The notes under the pieces were generated by a model, which ran no database searches, was not told where the DNA came from, and saw only the letters and a program-made list of their open reading frames with translations. DNA of 64,000 nt from Paragordius varius (lineage: Eukaryota > Nematomorpha), in assembly GCA_964247055.1 (NCBI GenBank), contig OZ176058.1, forward strand, positions 4,712,001-4,776,000, in the 5' to 3' direction. The position numbers and the translations under genes were made by a program. Below are positions 23,801-34,000 of the stretch, in pieces (within the stretch, counting starts at the first letter, position 1; each line of letters opens with the position of its first letter).

Positions 23801-26800
23801 CTTTTTTTTCTAGGACGATCCGTTAGACTCGGTCAGAATATTTGTTATATAGATATCAATTTTTAATTTTATTAAAACATAATTTCGCAAATTATGGATT
23901 TGCACATTAATCGCGTGCTGCACATAATGTCTCAGGGGCAGCTTATGATTTTCGTAAAATTTACGAAACATACATGGTATGTTGTTCAATGGTTGAACTA
24001 AAAAAATTATTTTGATCTCCAAATTTATTTTTGTCGTTTTGTTTTAGTAACAAACCAAGTTTTTGCCGATCTCACCCATGCCCAGAGTTCAGAGTCCTTT
24101 GTCGCAATGATATATACGAGGTGAGACAATATGTCAACTTAACTTTGCTAACGAGCGTACCCAAAACATACAAGTATGGAATTTTGGGGCCTAAGGCTTC
24201 TTTCTACAGCATTTTCCGATACCTGGCCGGAAACAATGATCAAAGTAATTTTATGCGTCTTTGAAGTTAAAAAATAAAGGCGTAGTGGTATATAATATAG
24301 CCGGGTTATTACACTGTGTGTATGTTAAATCAGAGTTCTAACATTAAGTTTGCGTTTTTAAATCATTACTGCTAATGAGCTTAGGGTACTTTTTCACGAG
24401 TCTTGACTCAATAACACAATATGACCAAGTATACATTGTCGGTTTTTCATTTATTGACAATATACCGCAAAAGATTATTGGTTAAAAGCAGTAAGTGAAA
24501 AAAATATCTATAATATTTCTCTTTACTGTATAAACTATATAACAAAAATTAGTGAAGAACAAGCAATGTATGCTTATTCACACTCTATAAAACTAAAAAA
24601 AGAGACCATAAACCAGGGATGTCCAACAATTGCTTCCCTGGTCACACTTTAAAATAAATAAAATCGTGGGCCCCATTTAAATATTATAGCTATAAGATTG
24701 TAAAATACAAAGACAATATAACATTTTTTCCTACTACTTGCCAATAAAAAAACACTTTGTTTAAAAAATTGTTTAAGAATATCTCAATTTTACTAAGATT
24801 TTAGCAACATACTTTATAAAATATAATAAATTTCCAAGATTTTCGCGGGCATACACAAAAACTCGAGGCTGTGTTTTACAAACTCTAAAATCTAGATTTA
24901 GACTTTAAATTCAAAATCGTATTAACACTATCTTCAAAATTTCTTTTTTCCCTCTAGACGCTTCGATCCCCATGGCAATCCCGTTTGTAGTAAAAGCACC
25001 TCCTTATGCAGGAAGTCATCGTGCCCAGCTCACCAATATGGTTAATGGAATAACTCAACCACTGAGTGTTCCGACAGTTAGTATTGCTTTACCCGCACCG
25101 TTTAATGCTAACCCACCTGCTCCAAATTGTCCAACTGTAATTTATTTTTGAGATATACATTAATTTAAAAATGATTTATCATTACCCTTTTTTTGGTAGC
25201 TTTTTACCCGAACTTAAAAATGAAAGTTTTGATTATAATACAGTCATATTTTTTATATTATCAAAAAATAATTTTTCGTTAAATGGGCATATTGGTAAAG
25301 AATGGAAAAAACAAGAGCTCTATGATAATTCTTATACTTTTTGATGAATATGATATTGTTAATACCATAGAGCTCTTGATTTTCCATTCTTTACCAAATA
25401 TTTATACCCATTTAACGAAAAAATATAAATTTTTGATAAAATAAAGGATACAAGACTGTAATTAAGTAATGTGCATCGTATGGCCTTTCAGAGTTTCAAC
25501 ATAAAAAATTTCATCGATATTTTTGGTAATAAGTAATATATATTACGGTTAATAAAAGAACTTTAAAACTCTTTTGATTTAATTAGGGGGCTTAAATCAT
25601 AAAATTAATGAGGGATAATATATTTTAAATGTTGATTTACAATATAATATTTTAATATTATAATTGTATCAACAATTTTTTACATATTATCCTTATTTTG
25701 CAACGCCAAACGATAAGTTAATACAAAAAGTTTAAAGATGGTTGTCTTTTCTAAAAAATATTTGTCTTTTAATTTTCACGTTTTCTCTGTATACTTTCAT
25801 TTTTACTAATATAGAAATATTATTTTTTAATATTTTAGCTTCGAATATGGCGCTTGCAAGAACCAATAGTCTATGTGCGTATGTTTGGTGGATATGCGCT
25901 CCCTTCGACTTGGTTAGAGAAGGGCCGAGAATTTCTTCGAATTCTTAAGCTTAATGGACAAAACATTGAAAACACTGGACCCCTGTCCGTTATTTATGAT
26001 AAGTAAACCCTTTATGAATAAAAATGCTTAATATACCATTTACAGTTCAAATTCACCCTTTAACAATTCAAATTCCCCCTCGGACAATTCAAATTCACCC
26101 TAAAAATAAATTATCTGTTTTCAAACGAATATAACTCATTATTAATATGAAATATATCTTTATGGCATAGTTTATTATTTTTTCAGTATTCTTTTAATTT
26201 AAAACAAAATTTTATCTTTTAAAAATAATTAAAAATATATGCATTTAATTTAAAAAAACATATAATATATTTCAGGGTGAATTTAAATTGTTCGAGAGTG
26301 ATAAATTAATAATTGTAAATCGTATATTAACTTTGTTTATAATAGCATTAAAACCATTATTTATATTGTATTAGGTTTCCAAAATTGCGGTTTTTTGTTT
26401 AAATTTATTTTATCTCGAAATTTAACATCTATATTTGCAGAAAAATAATTTACCCTTTATTATTTTGCAGTAAAAATCAATTTTAGACAATATATAAAAA
26501 CTAAAAGACAAATATTTTTACTATCAAATTATAACCATACTTTTTAAAACCTGTTTTTAATTTAACTATTATAAGGGAATAGTTAAATTAAAAAACAAGG
26601 TTTTCCATATAAAATGGTTTACAGTAAAATTCTGAAATTATACGGACAAAACATAAAAATATAAAGACCAATATTTTATTTTAAGAGACAACCCAATATA
26701 TATCTAATTTTTTTTAATATGACTCATTGTTTTAAACTGCAGAGTGTGAAATTAATAAAGCAAACAAACAATGATATATTTAACAAGTGTTATATAGTTT

Positions 26801-27081
26801 TTATATAAAAAATTAAGGTTCAAAAAACTATGGTTTTCTTTTGGAAAAAAATGTTTGCCTTTATATTTATACATATTGTCCGTATAGCTTTAATTTATAC
26901 TGTATTGTATTTATCTTTATAAAATATGGTTGTCTTTTAGTTTTAACTCTAAATTATATTTTATGACATAAATTATTTTATATAATTTTTATATAGACCA
27001 AGTCGTTTTGTTTGTCGCCACAATGAAATCTTTGTCCCTTATCGAGGCGAAAGACCCCCAAGTGTCTCAGAGCTTTGCTGA
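20852..27081 (+). CDS. Secreted SOUL / heme-binding-protein family gene, eight exons
   Basis: Exons 20852-21060, 21298-21652, 21724-21806, 23207-23377, 24048-24244, 24958-25136, 25839-26002 and 26997-27081 join with matching phases into 480 residues. Residues 1-19 form a signal peptide (MKFCLFLATIFLLYTRSNA). Residues 20-210 are Lys/Gln/Glu-rich and unordered. The SOUL domain runs from about 280 to the end: CPEFRVLCRNDIYEVRQYV, LFRYL-like IFRYLAGNND, IPMAIPFVVKAPP, then YVRMFGGYALPSTWL and PSRFVCRHNEIFVPY. SOUL proteins bind heme or porphyrin, or act in membrane permeability; the ligand here is unknown. Each exon joins at a codon split that recreates the family consensus, which supports all junctions. 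The stop TGA is at 27079 and an AATAAA lies about 150 bases later. The Lys-rich N-terminal half is unusual for the family. Confidence 0.88.
21833..22008. mobile_element. Pal-E MITE with TA duplication
   Basis: A 176 bp palindrome with ends CAGTATGAGTAACTATACAT and ACTTACTCATACTG, flanked by TA. The inner arms include TTATTGCCAAATAGTAAATA and its partner. It lies in SOUL intron 3. Confidence 0.88.
22187..22346. mobile_element. Pal-F palindromic element
   Basis: Inverted ends TGGTTGCTTATTTCATACAC and GTGATATAAGCAACCA, with inner arms around GTAGTGTATGAAAAATAG. The terminus does not start CAGT, so this is a different family from Pal-A. It lies in SOUL intron 3. Confidence 0.7.
22738..22900. mobile_element. 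Pal-A MITE fragment
   Basis: Left-end words (GTAAAAATTAAAATACGGAC) and part of the first arm, with decayed right-arm words just upstream at about 22500-22720. No clean ends. Confidence 0.45.
22951..23138. mobile_element. Pal-G palindromic element
   Basis: The arms TAAATAAGATTCGTTTTAAA and TTAAAACGAATCTTATTTA enclose a second pair (AATAATGTAGGAAATAGAAA and its complement). It ends about 70 bases before SOUL exon 4. Confidence 0.75.
23645..24020. mobile_element. hAT-like relic (possible)
   Basis: The words GATGTCCAACAC near the left and GGCCGCATTTAAG resemble termini of non-autonomous hAT elements. The right end and the 8 bp duplication are not clear. It lies in SOUL intron 4. Confidence 0.35.
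24612..24900. mobile_element. hAT-like relic (possible)
   Basis: It begins CAGGGATGTCCAACAATTGC, which resembles the left terminus of hAT-type elements, followed by GTGGGCCCCATTTAAAT as in the relic at 23645. No transposase is seen. It lies in SOUL intron 5. Confidence 0.4.
25253..25450. mobile_element. Pal-D MITE
   Basis: The arms TTCGTTAAATGGGCATATTG and TACCCATTTAACGAAAAA, plus the terminal ATAAAATAAAGGATA. The centre carries AGAGCTC twice in inverted positions. It lies in SOUL intron 6. Confidence 0.75.
26035..26323. mobile_element. Pal-C MITE
   Basis: The left arm ACCATTTACAGTTCAAATTC is followed by two CAATTCAAATTCACCC-like repeats. The right arm GGTGAATTTAAATTGTTCG ends AATTGTAAATCGT. 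It lies in SOUL intron 7, directly after exon 7. Confidence 0.75.
26622..26902. mobile_element. Pal-A MITE
   Basis: It runs from CAGTAAAATTCTGAAATTAT to CCGTATAGCTTTAATTTATA and is flanked by TA. It lies about 95 bases before the last SOUL exon. Confidence 0.8.
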
Positions 27082-27616
27082 AATCTATGTTGGAAACATT
27101 TTGATTTTCATTTTATTACTATTTAATTTTTAACTTTCAATACATTTCTATCTTAATTTTTTACATGAATCTATCTACATTTAATATTATATTTAGAGTG
27201 TAGTTTTAGTTTTGTAGATGATAGAATCAATAAATTTGATTATATAATATTTTGATTATTTGTTATAGATTTATTTAGTACAAAACATCTAAAAATGGTT
27301 GGTCTGAAATTTAATTCTATATATATATATATATAGGTTTGAGTTAGGTTTTTGATTAAACAATGCACCATTTTTGAGATAAACTGGTGGGTATCCCTTT
27401 GAAAATATAATTCCAAAATAATTTTCGCAAATCAAAAGCAGTATTTCATTTACACAGTTGCGTCCACAAAAATCAACCTAATGAAACGCTATAAAATTTT
27501 AAATAGATGCTAAATTTTAATTGAAATATCAACTAAAAATATTTTTATATAATGCACACTAACTTACTTTTTAGAAAATTAGAATAAAAATGAAAATATA
27601 CGGAAACAAAGGGACA
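27082..27616. other. Intergenic after the SOUL gene
   Basis: The probable 3' UTR with AATAAATT near 27230, then AT-rich sequence with a short TA run at about 27321. No gene seen. Confidence 0.6.
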
Positions 27617-27620
27617 AATA

Positions 27621-27735
27621 CAGTAAAAATTGAAATTATACGGACAAAACGTAAAAATATAATGATTAATTTTTTAAGACAAACCATACTTTTTAAATCT
27701 TGGTTTTTTTAAATATAACTCATTGTTTTAAATAT
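27621..27735. mobile_element. Pal-A MITE, left half only
   Basis: A clean left end CAGTAAAAATTGAAATTATA after TA, running to about TTTAAATATAACTCATTG. The right half is missing and is replaced by array A. Confidence 0.7.
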
Positions 27736-28088
27736 TTTATTTTAAAATCGCATTTTCAAAGTAAAATCACCATTATTATTTATTTAAACATTTTTATTAT
27801 AGTTAATTTTGAACCGCTCTAAAAAGGGATTTCATTTTTATATAAAAAACTAATATCATAAAATATATTCTCATTTATAACTTTTTAATTATCTTCACGG
27901 CTATACAATCTAAATTAATTAATTATATAACATTTCTGTAAAAAACTAAAAATTTTGAATTAAAATTAAACATAACTATAATTTATTAGTTTTCTAGTTA
28001 ATTTTGAATAGAGATAAATGGATTTAATATTTATACTAAAAAACTAGTAATTTAAATTATCAATACACAATATGCGATACTTTAAATA

Positions 28089-28359
28089 CAGTAAGAACTG
28101 ATATTATACGGACAAAACGTAAAAATATAAAAACAAATATTTTTTTCTAAAAGACAACCATACTTTTTAAATCTTGATTTTTTATATAATAGCAAAGTGT
28201 GAAATAGAGATATATATCACTAAAACAATTTATTCTATAATTTACGATTGTAAATAAATAACTTACATAGGAAAGTTTAAGGTTTAAAAAAGTATGGTTG
28301 TCTTGAGAAAAAATATTTGTTTTATATTTTGACGTTCCGTATAATTTCAATTTTTACTG
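28089..28359. mobile_element. Pal-A MITE inside array A
   Basis: A 271 bp element with ends CAGTAAGAACTGATATTATA and ATTTCAATTTTTACTG between TA dinucleotides. It follows GCGATACTTTAAATA, the same array position as the copy at 29176, so the two come from one insertion later duplicated. Confidence 0.85.
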
Positions 28360-28683
28360 TATGCTTTCATTATAATTTTTATATCGTCTTAACGGCTATA
28401 CAATAAAAATAAATAATTATATAACATTTCTTTAAAAAATTTCCATCTAAAAAAATTAATTATATAACATTTTTTTTAAAAACTAAAAATTTTAAAAAAT
28501 TTCAACATAATAAGTATTTATTATTGTGCTGATCAATTTTAAACAGCTATAAAAAGGGATTTGATTTTTATAAACTATTATTTTAATTATCATTAATAGG
28601 TGTACTCTTAATATATTTTCATTATAATTTTATAACGTCTTTAGAGATAAATCCAATAATGATATAAATTAATTAATTATATA

Positions 28684-29009
28684 TACAATTTACAGTTTCA
28701 ATTCACCCTTATACAATTTACAGTTTCAATTCACCCTTAAACAATTCAAATTCACCCTCGAAGAATTTTCACCTTAAAATAAATTACGTATTTTTTAAGA
28801 TTAAAAATTAGCTATATTTTTTACATATTTTTAAAAAATAATTTTTTGTTGAAAATATAAAATTATACTGAAAAAATAATAAACTCATAAATTTTATAGT
28901 AATAATGAGTTATATTAGCCCGAAAACACATAATTTATTTTTAGGGTGAATTTGAATTGTTTCAGGGTAAAAATGAATTGTTTAAGGGTGAATTTGAATT
29001 GTAAATGGT
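28684..29009. mobile_element. Pal-C MITE inside array A
   Basis: The left arm is CAATTTACAGTTTCAATTCA and the right arm ends TTGAATTGTAAATGGT. The inner block GAGTTATATTAGCCCGAAAA is shared with 2873-3043. A sister copy is at 29725-30011. Confidence 0.8.
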
Positions 29010-29175
29010 ATAAAATTTCTGTTGTAAATCTAAAAATTTTAAATCAAAATTCTAACATAATAACTAAAATTTATTAGTTTTCTGGTTAATTTTGAATAGA
29101 GATAAATGGATTTGATATTTATACTAAAAACTAGTAATTTAAATAATCATTACACAATATGTGATACTTTAAATG

Positions 29176-29445
29176 CAGTAAAAACTGATATTATGCGGAC
29201 AAAACGTAAAAATATAAAAACAAATATTTTTTTCTAAAAGACAACCATACTTTTAAAATCTAGATTTTTTCATATAATAGCAAAAGGTGAAATAGAGTTA
29301 TATATTACTAACACAATCTATTCTATAATTTACGATTGAAAGTAAATATCTTTTATAGGAAAGTTTAAGGTTTAAAAATGATGGTTGTCTTTAGAAAAAA
29401 ATATTATATTTTTACGTTTTGTTTGTATAGTTTCATTTTTAACTG
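29176..29445. mobile_element. Pal-A MITE inside array A, duplicate of 28089-28359
   Basis: Ends CAGTAAAAACTGATATTATG and TTTCATTTTTAACTG, in the same flanking context as the copy about 1.09 kb to the left. Confidence 0.85.
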
Positions 29446-29724
29446 TATATTTTCACTATGATTTTATATCGTCCTGAAACTATACAATAATAATATAAAT
29501 CTATAAAAAATTTAAAATTTTAAATAAAAATTTCTACATAATAACTATAATTTATTATTGTGCTGATCAATTAATTTTAAACAGCTATAAAAAGGGATAT
29601 AATTTTTATATAAAAAACTATTATTTTAATTATGAATAATATGTGTACTCTTAATATATTTTCATTATAATTTTTATATCGTCTTCAAAATAAACTATAC
29701 AATCCAAATCAATTAATTATATAT

Positions 29725-30011
29725 ACCATTTACAGTTTCAATTCACCATTAAACAATTCAAATTCACCCTTGAACAATTCAAATTCCCCTTAAAATAAAT
29801 TGAGTGTTTTTTAAAATTTAACATTAGCTATTTTTCTCATATTTTTAAAAAATAATTTTTTATTTAAAATTAAAATCATACTGAAAAAATAATAAACTAA
29901 GCGATAAACATAAATTTTTATATATTAGTGAATTATATTAGCCCGAAAACACATAATTTTTCTTTAGGGTGAATTTGAATTCTTTAAGGGTGAATTTAAA
30001 TTGTAAATGGT
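29725..30011. mobile_element. Pal-C MITE inside array A, duplicate of 28684-29009
   Basis: It runs from ACCATTTACAGTTTCAATTC to AAATTGTAAATGGT. Together with the Pal-A pair it defines a higher-order unit of about 1.05-1.09 kb. Confidence 0.8.
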
Positions 30012-30947
30012 ATAACAAATCTGTATATTAAAATTTAAAATTTTAAATCAAATTACTTAATAACTATAACTTAGTGTTAATTTTGACAATCTAAATCAAT
30101 TAATTTTATAAAAAATTTTTTAAAAAATTAAAATTTTAATTAAAAATTTCAACATAAAATTATTTTAATGATCATTAGACAATATGCGATACTCTTAAAA
30201 TATATTTGCATTATAATTTTAAAATCATCTTTATAGCTAAACAATCTAAATTAATAAATTATATAACATTTCTGTAAAAAGCTAAAAATTTTAATTCAAA
30301 ATTCCACATAAAATTATAATTTATTATTCAATATCTAACAGCTATAAAAAGGGATTTAATTTTTATATAAAAAAAACCATTATTTTAATTATCATTACAC
30401 AATATGCGATAATCTAAATATATTGTTAATTTTTATATCGTCCTTAGAGATAAATCATACAATAATCATATTTTGTAAAAATCTAAAAATTTCAAATCAA
30501 TTCTACAAAAAATTAAATTATTCAATTTTAAACAGCTATAAAAAGGGATTTTAATATTTTTATCAAAAACTCTTATTTTAATTATCATTAGACAATATGC
30601 GATAATCTAAATATATTTTCATTATAATTTTTATATCGACTTTAAAAATAAACCATACAATAATGATAAAATTTCTGTTTTAAAACTTTAAATTTTAAAT
30701 CAAAATTCTACATAAAATTATAATTTATTTGATCATTTAATTTTAAACAGCTATAAAAAGGGATATAATTTTTATATAAAAAAAACTTATTTTAATGATC
30801 ATTAGACAATATGCGATAATCTAAATATACATTATAATTTTATATCGACTTTAGAAATAAACTATACAATTAATTATATAAAATTCTGTTGTAAATCTAA
30901 AATTTTAAATCAAAATTTCAACATAAAATTAAAATTTATTTAATCAA

Positions 30948-31087
30948 TTAATTTTGAACAGCTATAAATGGATTTGATATTTCTGTCATGCCTTCCACAG
31001 GACAAACTAAGCTTACGGCATTCCCGCGGCAAACTACGAGGCCAAGAGGGCGCATTTCTCCACTCAAATGGGATAAATCTTCAGGAT
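30948..31087 (-). CDS. LSM7: LSM7 terminal exon, wedged between two tandem arrays
   Basis: A 140-base exon with an acceptor TTTTAG/ATCC on the minus strand and a stop TAA at 30948-30950. It carries the Sm2 strand pair (LGLVVCRGN, VSLVCP). Its base composition is far richer in G and C than the surrounding arrays, and copies of its edges are part of arrays A and B. Confidence 0.9.
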
Positions 31088-34000
31088 CTAAAATGATATA
31101 TATATTTTAAAATTTAAAAAATTTATTTTTTTTAAAAAAGTTTTAAAAATTATTTTTTAAAATGTTTATGAAATTTATTTTATCAAAAAATAAATAATTT
31201 TTTTTGGGAAAATATTGCTATTTTAATTTTTATACCGTACAAAAATAATTTCAGGATCTAAAAATATATATTTTAAAAAGTAAAAAATTATTTTTTGTTC
31301 TAAAACATATATTTTAAAAAATTATTTTTTTTGTCTAAAAATATATAATATAAAAAGTTTAAAACTGTTTTTTTTGAAAAAATATTTATTATATTTAACC
31401 GTTAAACTAAAAAACAGGCATAACAATTTTACAGCAAAAAAAATTCAATCTAATATATAAAAATATATTAAAAAATTAATTTTTTGTATTAAAACATATT
31501 TCTTTCTAGTTTAAAACTGTTTTTTTTAAAAAAACCTTTTATATTTAACCGTTAAACTAAAAAAACAAGAATAAACAAATATATAAACTCAAATGTTCTA
31601 CAAAAAATATTAAAATTATATAAAAATATATATAAAAAGTTTAAGATATTTTTTGTCTAAAAACATATTTCATTATTTTGTGTTTAAAACTGTTTTTTTT
31701 GAGAAAATCTTGCTATTTTATTTTTACACCGTACAAGAATGATTTCAGGAAAATATATATTTTAAAAAGTTTTAAAAATTATTTTTTTATCTAAAAATAT
31801 ATAATTTAAAAAGTTTAAAACTGTATTTTTGTCTAAAAACATATATTTCTAAGGTTAAAACTGTTTTTTTAAATAACAATTTTACAGCAAAAATAAAAAC
31901 TCAAATGTTCTATAAAAAATATTCAATCTTATATAAAATATTTTAAAAAGTTTTAAAAATTATTTATGAAAAACATATTTTTCATTATTTTGTGTTTAAA
32001 ACTGTTTTTTGGGGGAAATATTGCTAGTTTATTTTTTACACCGTACAAGAATAATTTCAGGATCTAAAACATATATTTTAAAAAGTTTATGAAATTTTGT
32101 TTTTATCGAAAAATATATATATATTAAAAAGTTTAAGAAATTATTTTTTTGTTTAAAACATATTTCTTTCAAGTATAAAACTGTTTTTTTTGAAAAAATC
32201 ATTATTATATTTAACCGTTAAATTAAAAAACAGGAACAATTTTACAACAAAAATAAAAACTCTGATGTTTCTACAAAAAATATTCAATCTTATATATAAA
32301 TAAATATATAAATAATTATATTTTTTTCTAGTTTAAGAAATTTTTTTTTATCTAAAAATATAAATTTTAAAAAGTTTAAACTGTTTTTTCAAAAAAATCT
32401 TTATTATTAACCGTTAAACTAAAAAACAAGAATAACAATTTTACAGCAAAAATAAAAACTCAAATTTTCTACAAAAAAAACTCAATCTTATAATAAAATT
32501 ATATTAAGTTTACAAAAATATTTTTTGTCAAAAACATATATTAAAAAGTTTTAAACTTTTTTTTGAGAAAATATTGGTATTTTATTACCGTACAAGAATA
32601 ATTGTTTACAGTAAAAATAAAAACTCAAATGGGATAAATCTTCAGGATCTAAAATTTTATAAAATTATATAATTGAAAAAGTTTAAGAAATTTATTTTTT
32701 TGTCTTAAAACATATATATTAGAAAGTTTAAGAAACTTATTTTTCAAACATATTTTTTTCAAGTTTAAAACTGTTTTTTTTTTAAGAAAATATTGCTATT
32801 TTATTTTTTACACCGTACAAGAATAATTGTTTTACAGTAAAAGTAAAAACTTAAACAGCTCAAAGGATCTAAAAATATATATTTTAAAAAGTTAAAGAAA
32901 TTATTTTTTTGTCTAAAAACATATTTCTTTCTAGTTTAAAACTGTTTTTTTGGGGGAAAATATTGCTATTTTATTTTTTACACCGTACAAGAATAATTTT
33001 AGGATCTAAAATATAATTTTAAAAGTTTAAAAAATAATTTTATAAAATTGTATAAAAATATATATTTCAAAAAGTTTAAAAAAAATTTTTTTTGTCTAAA
33101 ACATATTTTTTTTCAAAAGTCTAAAATTGGTTTTTTTGAGAAAATATTGCTATTATAATTTTTATACCGTACAAGAATAATTTCAGGATCTAAAAATATA
33201 TATTATAAAAACTTTAAGAAATTATTTTATATAAAAATATATATTTTAAAAAGTTTAAGAAATTATTTTTTGTCTAAAAACATACTTCTTTCTAGTATAA
33301 AACTGTTTTTTTTTGAAAAAATCTTTATTATATTTAACCTAAAAAATAGGAATAAGCAAAAATAAAAACTCAAATGTTCTAAAAAAATATTCAATCTTTA
33401 TATATAAATATACTTTAATTTTAATAATTTTTTATCCAAAAACATATTTCTTTCAAATTTAAAACTGTTTTTTTTTTGAAAAATCTTTATTAAATTTAAC
33501 CGTTAAACTATAAAAACAGGAATAAAAAAAATTCAAATTCAAATATTATTAAAATAAATATTTTAAAAAGTTTAAGAAATTATTTTTTATCTGAATACAT
33601 ATTTCATTATTTTGTGTTTAAAACTGTTTTTTTTGAGAAAATATTGCTATTTTATTTTTTACACCGTACAAGAATAATTTTAGGATCTAAAAATATATAT
33701 TTTAAAATAAAAAGTTTAAGAAATTATTTTTTTATCTAAAACATATATTTTAAAAGTTTAAGAAATTAATTATTTTTTGTCTTAAAACATATTTCATTAT
33801 GTTGTGTTTAAAATTGTTTTTTTAAGAAAATATTGCTATTTTATTTTTTACACCGTACAAGAGGATCTAAAAATATATATTTTAAAAGTTTAAAAAATTA
33901 TTTTTTTGTTAAACATATATTTTAAAAAGTTTAAGAAATTATTTTTTTATCTAAAAAAATATATTTCTTTCAAGTTTAAACTGTTTTTTGGGGGAAAATA

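Larger units (their letters stand above)
27740..30947 (-). repeat. Array A: tandem repeats carrying the 3' edge of the LSM7 last exon
   Basis: Units near 200 bases repeat through this 3' flank of LSM7, most cleanly at 30340-30960. Each has a block like TTTAAACAGCTATAAAAAGG followed by GATTTGATTTTTATA. The same block forms the last ten codons and stop of LSM7 (ATTTTGAACAGCTATAAATG, then GATTTGATATTT, at 30951-30982). The closest copies are at about 29090-29125 and 28003-28035. Other unit words are AATATGCGATA, TTTTTATATCG and CATTATAATTTTTATATCG. Pal-A and Pal-C elements interrupt the array and were multiplied with it. Confidence 0.75.
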
